A stretch of DNA of 25,223 nt from a virus. This document shows positions 20,310-25,223 of the stretch, piece after piece. A program made the position numbers and the translations under genes. The stretch covers positions 1 through 25,223 of the IMG/VR virus record IMGVR_UViG_3300027777_000138. One strand, written 5' to 3'. The notes under the pieces were generated by a model. It ran no database searches. It worked only from the letters and a program-made list of their open reading frames with translations, and was not told the origin of the DNA. The stretch's first letter is position 1; the number at the start of each line of letters is the position of its first letter.

Positions 20310-20513
20310 ATGAGCAATTACATGGAAACAATCATGTTGGCGTTGGAAAAAGGCACAATTAAAGGTGGTCTATTAATGCCACAGGTTGCACACGACAGTT
20401 GGTGCAAAATTAACAAGGGCAAGGAATGCAATTGTCATCCAGAAATTTCTGTTGAAACTGATGATGGATTGATTTTTTTAAATGATAACGGCAGTATTAA
20501 AAATAAAATTTAG
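20310..20513 (+). CDS. Small cysteine/histidine-rich protein (67 aa)
   Basis: HDSWCKINKGKECNCHPEIS at residues about 28-47 could bind a metal ion through C-x8-C-x-C-H. Similar 'HD.WC...CnC.PEi' segments are recalled from small phage proteins of unknown function. Starts 1 nt after the exonuclease stop. Confidence 0.55.
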   Translation: MSNYMETIMLALEKGTIKGGLLMPQVAHDSWCKINKGKECNCHPEISVETDDGLIFLNDNGSIKNKI

Positions 20514-20521
20514 GAGGAAAT

Positions 20522-20740
20522 ATGTTTAATAAAGTATACAAATATCTTAAAAAAGAACTTTGGGGTGGCGAAAAAGATTGGCAACCAGCAAAAGAAACCA
20601 TTTATTATGGGCTTATGACTGACGAGGAGATAGCAGATATGCGCAAGCGTAATGAGGCTGCTATGGCTAAAGCTAAGAAAAGCCTAGGTAAGAAATGGTT
20701 ATTGCACCCAGCTAACAAGGTAGTAAAAAATGACGGCTAA
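20522..20740 (+). CDS. Small hypothetical protein (72 aa)
   Basis: A strong AGGAGGAAAT ribosome site precedes the ATG. A lysine-rich helical protein (YKYLKKELWGGEKDWQPAKE, then a helix with NEAAMAKAKKSLG). Unrecognised. Overlaps the DUF3310 gene by 11 nt. Confidence 0.55.
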   Translation: MFNKVYKYLKKELWGGEKDWQPAKETIYYGLMTDEEIADMRKRNEAAMAKAKKSLGKKWLLHPANKVVKNDG

Positions 20741-20984
20741 TAACTTTCAAGTTGGTGGAGATCATTATTCAAAGAATGCAATCCAGCCTTGGGATTATAT
20801 AGTTGCTAATGAACTCGGCTACCTTGAGGGGAACATTGTTAAATACATAACAAGGTGGCGGGATAAGGGTGGGTTACAGGATATTGATAAAGTAATCCAC
20901 TATGCACAGAAGTTAAAAGAAGTAGAAACATTGAGGAAATTAAAAGAGGACTATGATGGAATACAAGGAACTACGCAGTATTGA
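20730..20984 (+). CDS. DUF3310 protein
   Basis: The 84-aa product has the family pattern: FQVGGDHYSKNAIQPWDYIV, then GNIVKYITRWRDKGG and a C-terminal KVIHYAQKLKE. DUF3310 proteins are common small phage proteins, sometimes called nucleotide kinase-like, with no firm activity. It overlaps the next gene by 32 nt, typical of this operon. Confidence 0.85.
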   Translation: MTANNFQVGGDHYSKNAIQPWDYIVANELGYLEGNIVKYITRWRDKGGLQDIDKVIHYAQKLKEVETLRKLKEDYDGIQGTTQY

Positions 20985-21696
20985 TGTATCGAAGTACACA
21001 GAAAAGAAGAATGGTCTTACTTATCTATCTTGGGCATGGGCGGTTGACCAGCTACTACTGGCTGACCCAAAGGCACATTGGTTCTATCCAGAGTTCCAGC
21101 GTTGGGGTAATGGGACAGTAATGGTGTTTTGTACCGTAGTCGCTAACGACATAGCTCGCACTGCACAACTGCCTGTTATGGATTATCGGAACAAACCCAT
21201 TTCTGAACCCGACTCTTTCGCTGTGAACACGGCGATGCAAAGGGCATTGGCTAAGGCGATTGCTCTCCACGGAATTGGCTTGTATATTTACAACGGTGAA
21301 GACATCCCGCCTGAATTAGGGAATGACGTAACTATGGTAGAAACAAAGCCAGTTACAAAGTCTATTACCATAAACGCCGCACCGAATGAAGCAAAGATAG
21401 TTATAGAGGATTTAAGTACTGCATCAAAATCAGCTTTATTTCCATCTGAAAAAGTATCAGCAAAGTTACCAGGAGAGTGGACTCTTAAGCCAACAGGCGA
21501 GGGAGAGGCTTGGTTGACATCCCTCAAAACGGGGTGTGACTCACTATTACAGCTAGCAACTAGCGTAGATGATGTGGCTAATCTATTTAAGGTTAACCGC
21601 ACATCGTTTGACAAAGCCAAAGAGATGGATGAGAAGTTTTATTCAGATATGATGGCAAACTTTACCGCAACTAAAAAATCACTTACTAAGGAGTAA
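20953..21696 (+). CDS. Sak/DUF1071-type single-strand annealing protein
   Basis: A recombinase that anneals complementary ssDNA. The N-terminal half has the family signature: LTYLSWAWAVDQLL near residue 23, LPVMDYRNKPI, then NTAMQRALAKAIALHGIGLY and IYNGEDIPPE. The C-terminal half is less conserved, with a helical end (FDKAKEMDEKF). There are two candidate ATGs, 20953 and 20956; the second is better spaced from AGAGG. With the PD-(D/E)XK exonuclease 0.6 kb upstream and a possible SSB downstream, this is a Red-like recombination set. Confidence 0.85.
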   Translation: MMEYKELRSIDVSKYTEKKNGLTYLSWAWAVDQLLLADPKAHWFYPEFQRWGNGTVMVFCTVVANDIARTAQLPVMDYRNKPISEPDSFAVNTAMQRALAKAIALHGIGLYIYNGEDIPPELGNDVTMVETKPVTKSITINAAPNEAKIVIEDLSTASKSALFPSEKVSAKLPGEWTLKPTGEGEAWLTSLKTGCDSLLQLATSVDDVANLFKVNRTSFDKAKEMDEKFYSDMMANFTATKKSLTKE

Positions 21697-21699
21697 TAA

Positions 21700-21966
21700 A
21701 TGGAATACCCAAACAAAGGCACGCTATTTTTAACTGAAGACAAAAAGTCTGAAAAGTTTCCAGACATGAATGGTTACATTAAGATTGAGCGTGACTATTT
21801 AAAACAGCTTATGGATAAGGGCGAATCCTTAGTTGAGATTAAGCTTTCTGGCTGGAAAAAAACATTTGCATCTGGCAAGAAAGGTGTTTCTTTAGCTATA
21901 GATACTTATGTAAAGTCCGATGCTGCACCTGCTTCCAAATCTCAGGAGAAAGATCCGTGGGAATGA
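21700..21966 (+). CDS. Possible single-stranded DNA-binding protein (88 aa)
   Basis: The product has beta-strand segments (GYIKIERDY, LVEIKLSGWKKTFASGKKGV, LAIDTYV) like a compact OB-fold. It ends in an acidic, aromatic tip (EKDPWE) similar to the C-terminal tails of SSB proteins. It follows the annealing gene by 3 nt with AGGAG. The SSB role is inferred from position and tail. Confidence 0.45.
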   Translation: MEYPNKGTLFLTEDKKSEKFPDMNGYIKIERDYLKQLMDKGESLVEIKLSGWKKTFASGKKGVSLAIDTYVKSDAAPASKSQEKDPWE

Positions 21967-22220
21967 AAAAATATGTTAGCAAAGAAAGTAAAAAGTTTTT
22001 TAACGGCATTTACGAAGAGCTTCCTATGCCCGTAGATTGGGAAAAGTTATGCAAACAACTTCAGGAAGCTTTGGCTAAAGAGATGTGCGAAAACCAAGAC
22101 TTAGAAGCTGAAAGAGATCAGTTATTAATTGAAATGTTAGAACTAAAAGGCGTTATTAAATATCTTGAAAAGCAACTAATTATCACGTTTGAAAGGACGT
22201 ATGGAAACCAGCCAGTTTGA
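21963..22220 (+). CDS. Coiled-coil hypothetical protein (85 aa)
   Basis: The ATG at 21963 overlaps the previous TGA and is preferred to the upstream GTG. A long helical stretch (KLCKQLQEALAKEMCENQDL, then EAERDQLLIEMLELKG) suggests a coiled-coil dimer. Unrecognised. It overlaps the next gene by 20 nt. Confidence 0.5.
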   Translation: MKKYVSKESKKFFNGIYEELPMPVDWEKLCKQLQEALAKEMCENQDLEAERDQLLIEMLELKGVIKYLEKQLIITFERTYGNQPV

Positions 22221-22617
22221 AGGTAAGAAAGTAGCCCTCAAGCAGACCAAGGACGGCCATGTATTGACTTTGGCGATTCACCCCGACGAGATTCCAGATG
22301 AGATTTTAAGGGATTTTGTGGGCGCCAGATACATGGTTGTTATGGTTCGTTTAGCGGATGATGAAACACCGCACTCTAGGAAAGACTATGAGGGCGCTTG
22401 GGCGGTTAAATTGGCTGGGATGATGTGTAGGGACAAGAAGTTCCAAGAGTTCCTCTATGAGCGTTCTATGGTGTTTGAAACATCTGAAGAAACTGCCGCA
22501 GAAGCGCTTTGTGAATACCTTGGATTAGAGTCCCGCGCCCAACTTAAGGCAGATGCTAATGCCCAAAACAAACTCAACCAATTAAACGATGAGTTTAAGG
22601 AGTGGAAACATGGATAA
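22201..22617 (+). CDS. Conserved phage hypothetical protein (138 aa)
   Basis: AAAGGA precedes the ATG at 22201. The product carries GARYMVVMVRLADDETPHSR, KLAGMMCRDKKFQEFL and CEYLGLESRAQLK, a pattern recalled from phage proteins near recombination genes. Function unknown. It may form a complex with the annealing or ssDNA-binding proteins; this is inference from position only. Confidence 0.65.
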   Translation: METSQFEGKKVALKQTKDGHVLTLAIHPDEIPDEILRDFVGARYMVVMVRLADDETPHSRKDYEGAWAVKLAGMMCRDKKFQEFLYERSMVFETSEETAAEALCEYLGLESRAQLKADANAQNKLNQLNDEFKEWKHG

Positions 22618-22816
22618 AGATCAGCAATATATGCGGTTTTTAGCATCTTGTTTTACCATGAATGGATTAATATCTAATGGTATTGAAAGCCCAAAAAAAG
22701 CGGTGGAGTTAGCAGATGCACTTATAGAGGAGCTGCAAAATGAGAATGTTGTTAATGGCGGTATTACTACCATTGTCCCTAAGCGTAAGCGCAGGAATAA
22801 TATCCGAAATACCTAA
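22610..22816 (+). CDS. Small hypothetical protein (68 aa)
   Basis: AAGGAG lies 8 nt before the ATG. MDKDQQYMRFLASCFTMNGL to a basic tail (VPKRKRRNNIRNT). The last 77 nt overlap the next gene in another frame. The first two thirds look like helical protein, and the basic tail may be shaped by the overlap. Confidence 0.5.
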   Translation: MDKDQQYMRFLASCFTMNGLISNGIESPKKAVELADALIEELQNENVVNGGITTIVPKRKRRNNIRNT

Positions 22817-23036
22817 TGGGGGTGGAGGAGGTATAGCCTTACTAGATTTGCCATGTAAGTCAATGCCTAATACTTTTGTTGCTTATTCCTATTTGCCAGA
22901 TGGCAGATCTGTACTTGGATGTTGGAGTGCGGGTGGAAATCGTATATTTATACAGTGGTCTGATGGGGATATGAGGTCTTATCCCGCAACTGATTTTGTT
23001 GCAAAGCCCGCTAAACGAGCAAGGATAGGGATATGA
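22740..23036 (+). CDS. Secreted or periplasmic small protein (98 aa)
   Basis: A signal peptide (MRMLLMAVLLPLSLSVSA, cleavage after about residue 18) precedes a soluble domain with two cysteines (LLDLPCKSM, VLGCWSAGG) and FIQWSDGDMRSYPATDF. GAGGAG sits 8 nt before the ATG, arguing that it is expressed despite the 77-nt overlap. An exported role in host-envelope interaction or superinfection is possible but not shown. Confidence 0.6.
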   Translation: MRMLLMAVLLPLSLSVSAGIISEIPNGGGGGIALLDLPCKSMPNTFVAYSYLPDGRSVLGCWSAGGNRIFIQWSDGDMRSYPATDFVAKPAKRARIGI

Positions 23037-23200
23037 CAAACGATGAAATAGAAGAGGTTATACTAGCTTTGAAAGCGGCAGGTATGCAAATGCCTGAATA
23101 CGAAATTTTACCAGACGGGTCATATCACTTTTTTCAAAATGGACAAACGAGCCTTAATACTGCAGTACATAGCCAAGAACCCCGGAGTCCTCTCAATTGA
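23033..23200 (+). CDS. Small hypothetical protein (55 aa)
   Basis: MTNDEIEEVILALKAAGMQM then PEYEILPDGSYHFFQNGQ. It overlaps the previous stop by ATGA and the next gene by 62 nt in another frame. The N-terminal 40 residues look genuine; the tail falls in the overlap. Confidence 0.45.
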   Translation: MTNDEIEEVILALKAAGMQMPEYEILPDGSYHFFQNGQTSLNTAVHSQEPRSPLN

Positions 23201-23390
23201 TATTAATGTAGGTTTAAGTAGAGCTTCTATTGGCGCCCATACTAAAGCTTTAATGGACGACGGAAAACTAATGAGAGATGATTCCAATGGCTGGCATATA
23301 GCTAAAAATTATGTTGTAGATTTTGATAGCCATACACCTATGGATGTAGCTGGTGAACATATTAGAAAAATGATTGATGTATCGAAATAA
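23139..23390 (+). CDS. Winged-helix protein (83 aa)
   Basis: MDKRALILQYIAKNPGVLSI, then GLSRASIGAHTKALMDDGKL and WHIAKNY, matches a small winged HTH (MarR/phage-type), with the recognition helix near residues 25-41. No good ribosome site is visible, so translation may depend on the overlapping gene upstream. A transcriptional regulator of this operon is plausible. Confidence 0.6.
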   Translation: MDKRALILQYIAKNPGVLSIDINVGLSRASIGAHTKALMDDGKLMRDDSNGWHIAKNYVVDFDSHTPMDVAGEHIRKMIDVSK

Positions 23391-23664
23391 AAGGCTATTA
23401 GAAATTGTACGAGAATCTCCTTGCCAAAATTGTGGAATACAAAACGGCACGATTGTTGCGGCGCACAGTAATCAGCTTCGCGACGGTAAAGGTAGGGGAC
23501 TTAAGTGTTCGGACTATAGAATTGCCGCCCTCTGTTTTGGATGCCATTCGGAACTCGACCAAGGAAAATCGTTATCTAAAGACCAAAGGATTGAGATGTT
23601 CGAGAGTGCGCACCGTGCCACCATTGGTTGGCTTTTTGAAAACGAACATATTAAAATAAAATGA
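23377..23664 (+). CDS. HNH-like/DUF1364-type zinc protein
   Basis: The 95-aa product has a CQNCGIQ pair near residue 16, AHSNQLRDGKGRGLKCSD, and LCFGCHSELDQG near 53-64, with TIGWL at the end. This matches the phage DUF1364 pattern, a compact HNH/zinc fold suspected of nuclease or recombination-assisting activity. The ATG at 23377 is used; TTG three bases earlier is possible. Ends in an ATGA overlap with the PP-loop gene. Confidence 0.7.
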   Translation: MYRNKRLLEIVRESPCQNCGIQNGTIVAAHSNQLRDGKGRGLKCSDYRIAALCFGCHSELDQGKSLSKDQRIEMFESAHRATIGWLFENEHIKIK

Positions 23665-24386
23665 GAATAGTTTGTTGGTTTAGCTGTGGGGCCGCTAGTG
23701 CGGTTGCCACAAAGTTAGCCCTATCCCAGTTTAGCGGGGAGGGGTATGAATTTATTATTGCATATACAGAAGTAATAGAAGAACATCCCGATAACAAGCG
23801 ATTTTTAATGGATTGTGAAAAATGGTTTGGTCAGAAAATATTAATCCTTGGGAATGATAAATATAATCGGTCTATTTATAAAACATTTGAAACTTCTGCG
23901 ATGAATATCAAGGGGGCTTCCCCATGCACAAGGAAACTTAAAAAAAATGTTCGGCTTAAGTTTGAATTGCCAACCGATATTCAAGTATTTGGGTACACAA
24001 TGGAAGAGCAAGACCGCTATGACCGATTTTTAGATGCCAATAATATTAAGGCTATAGCACCTTTAATTGATAAGGGTTTAGGAAAAGCGGATTGTTTGGC
24101 AATGATTCAGAACGCTGGTATAGAGTTGCCAGAAATGTATAAATTAGGTTATCACAACAATAATTGCATTGGTTGTGTAAAGGGTGGCAAAGGGTATTGG
24201 AATAAGATTAAAGTAGATTTTCCAATCCAGTTTGACCGTATGGCTAAACTTGAACGATTTAAAAGCCAAACAGTACTTAAAGACGTATATCTAGATGAAC
24301 TGCCACCAACTGCGGGAAACTATCCACAAGAGCCAGACATACAGTGCGGAATTTTTTGCCACATGGCAGAGGAAGAATATAAGTAA
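23661..24386 (+). CDS. PP-loop ATPase, PAPS reductase family
   Basis: The N-terminal nucleotide-binding loop FSCGAASA (S8, G10, S13) is the 'SxGxxS' PP-loop. The 241-aa product also has AYTEVIEEHPDN, SPCTRKLK near residue 93, a paired HNNNCIGCVKGG near 170, and CGIFC at the end. Members of this group activate substrates with ATP for sulfur or amine transfer; phage relatives are often annotated as PAPS reductase-like with unknown substrate. A role in DNA or RNA modification is possible here, but no dnd-type partners are seen. It is the last gene of the rightward block. Confidence 0.8.
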   Translation: MRIVCWFSCGAASAVATKLALSQFSGEGYEFIIAYTEVIEEHPDNKRFLMDCEKWFGQKILILGNDKYNRSIYKTFETSAMNIKGASPCTRKLKKNVRLKFELPTDIQVFGYTMEEQDRYDRFLDANNIKAIAPLIDKGLGKADCLAMIQNAGIELPEMYKLGYHNNNCIGCVKGGKGYWNKIKVDFPIQFDRMAKLERFKSQTVLKDVYLDELPPTAGNYPQEPDIQCGIFCHMAEEEYK

Positions 24387-24389
24387 GTT

Positions 24390-24441
24390 GGGAGGCTGTC
24401 CGTGGGACTGGGCTTAAAAGAGGAGGGAAAGCCCGCCTCCC
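24390..24441. other. Three-way-junction structure between convergent genes
   Basis: An outer stem GGGAGGC/GCCTCCC (24390-24396 with 24435-24441) encloses two hairpins: GTCC/GGAC (24398-24401 with 24405-24408, 3-nt loop) and GGGCTT/AAGCCC (24410-24415 with 24429-24434, 13-nt loop). Junction strands are 1, 1 and 0 nt. There is no adjacent T-run on either strand, so it is not a standard Rho-independent terminator. It may still end or protect the two converging transcripts, or be an RNA of its own. Confidence 0.55.
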
Positions 24442-24455
24442 GTTGTTAGTATATC

Positions 24456-24809
24456 TTATAATTCGAGCGGATCAAACCCTAGTTCAGTCGCAATAGAATG
24501 CGCCCGTCTACGAAAGGTAGCGTCATGCTTTGTCCATGCGTCAGATACGGTTCCTGACCTAGACATATGAATCATTTCATGCGCCATCGTCCGTATAACA
24601 GTATCCAAATGCCCACAACGAGCATCTGAGATAGTAATAATATGTTCGTGCTTTTCCCCATCGTCATAAAGGTAAGAACCCATAGTCTCTGGGTCAGTCT
24701 CTACGACAAACTTAATCTGCTCTGGCAATGGTAACGACCACTTCATAAATGGTTCGCAACAGTACAGAGTCGAATAGATATTTTTAAGTATTTGAGTAGT
24801 CAGTTTCAT
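24456..24809 (-). CDS. SprT-like zinc metalloprotease domain protein
   Basis: The 117-aa product contains the HExxH zinc motif (MAHEMIHM, H77, E78, H81) and a possible third ligand H95 in KHDATF, followed by AHSIATELGFD, as in SprT-like domains. SprT/Spartan proteins cleave proteins crosslinked to DNA or act in DNA-linked proteolysis. Phages often carry such short versions with unknown targets. It starts in an ATGA overlap with the metallophosphoesterase. The domain is short but complete in core motifs. Confidence 0.8.
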   Translation of the reverse strand: MKLTTQILKNIYSTLYCCEPFMKWSLPLPEQIKFVVETDPETMGSYLYDDGEKHEHIITISDARCGHLDTVIRTMAHEMIHMSRSGTVSDAWTKHDATFRRRAHSIATELGFDPLEL

Positions 24810-25223
24810 GTTTGATTAATACAGCCACGGAATTCAAATTCATCTTCTCCGCATACTTGAATCAGTTCTGGAAGCATTAATCTACCCCGTTCAAACGATA
24901 GTAGGGTAAACCCTGATCTCCAGTCTTTGGGTCCGTCCTCAGTATAGCCCATGAACTGCTCTGCATTAGGGTCAGCTAGGGTTCCTGTTTGGACGCCATA
25001 GCGGGTTCCGTTATAGTCAGTTAAGGGCTGGACAGCTAGGTTGTGGGTATGGCCTGTAATCATGTGTACGCCAGCATTAAGAGCATTTGCCCTACCAGCA
25101 CCAAATCCACCTTTCCAACGGTGCTTAATGCAGGTGTCCTCATTTACCCAGTATGACCAGCATGGCTCCCATAAAGGAAAGTGATCTTTAAGGGTAAACC
25201 CTGATATTCCCTCGTATTGGGGT
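24806..25223 (-). CDS. Calcineurin-like metallophosphoesterase, C-terminal part (partial)
   Basis: The gene enters from the right edge; 138 codons are visible and the frame is open to the end of the window. GVHMITGHTHNLA gives the metal-binding GHTH motif of calcineurin-like phosphoesterases. Before it lies SYWVNEDTCIKHRWKGGFGA and after it YGVQTGTLADPNAEQFMGY, then a strand-rich C-terminus ending RGCINQT. Phage members are suggested to process nucleic acid ends or nucleotides, but the target here is unknown. The catalytic N-terminal motifs are outside the window. Confidence 0.85.
   Translation of the reverse strand, partial: PQYEGISGFTLKDHFPLWEPCWSYWVNEDTCIKHRWKGGFGAGRANALNAGVHMITGHTHNLAVQPLTDYNGTRYGVQTGTLADPNAEQFMGYTEDGPKDWRSGFTLLSFERGRLMLPELIQVCGEDEFEFRGCINQT

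Noticed and set aside
20455-20475. Second CTGATGA core-like string
   Set aside because: No stem II hairpin, GAAA or cleavage-site partner around it; it lies inside a gene.
23405-23659. 84-codon frame overlapping the HNH-like gene
   Set aside because: It is a shadow of a gene with clear zinc motifs.
1-25223. tRNA, CRISPR arrays, insertion sequences, integrase or lysogeny repressor
   Set aside because: No T-arm/acceptor patterns, spaced repeats, transposase or integrase motifs were seen; lifestyle cannot be decided from this part.

Overview
The window is a compact, AT-leaning stretch of a tailed double-stranded DNA phage genome, with both ends inside genes. The support is a terminase pair, the start of a portal-like protein, and phage-style replication and recombination genes. 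Many very small ORFs are chained by ATGA or TAATG overlaps. No ribosomal, tRNA, integrase or CRISPR sequence was found. The host cannot be named from this window. LexA-type boxes (CTGT-N8-ACAG) fit a beta- or gammaproteobacterial host.

Layout. (1) 1-3015, leftward packaging operon: small terminase-like gene, a 51-aa ORF, a free-standing LexA-type DNA-binding domain, large terminase and a partial portal. A LexA-type box sits just upstream. (2) 3347-6880, rightward: about fourteen small unrecognised genes. A complete hammerhead ribozyme lies at 4852-4901 between two of them, and a dyad-rich gap at 5527-5703. (3) 6849-13036, leftward replication and modification: TOPRIM primase-like protein, cytosine-C5 methyltransferase with a long overlapping ORF, RadD-like SF2 helicase, ParB-like protein, several tiny ORFs and a RusA resolvase. 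A 150-bp cluster of palindromes with a LexA-type box, a terminator and a promoter separates rusA from the rest. (4) 13121-24386, rightward from a strong sigma70 promoter. It begins with a small HTH protein and a sugar/modification cassette (GT10-like transferase, radical SAM/SPASM enzyme, FkbM-like methyltransferase, two GT-A glycosyltransferases). A recombination set follows (PD-(D/E)XK exonuclease, DUF3310, Sak/DUF1071-type annealing protein, possible ssDNA-binding protein), then HNH-like and PP-loop proteins. (5) 24456-25223, leftward: SprT-like metalloprotease and a partial metallophosphoesterase, separated from block 4 by a sequence that folds as a three-way junction.

How the parts fit. 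Primase, helicase, ParB-like protein and RusA would serve replication and junction processing. Exonuclease plus annealing protein form a recombination pair, and the terminase/portal block packages DNA. The C5 methyltransferase would modify phage or host DNA. The glycosyltransferase, radical SAM and methyltransferase genes could remodel a glycan or a modified base or protein, but the substrate is unknown. The most notable non-protein element is the hammerhead ribozyme. It has every core nucleotide and a canonical GUC cleavage site, and should cut the polycistronic early mRNA 29 nt before a start codon.
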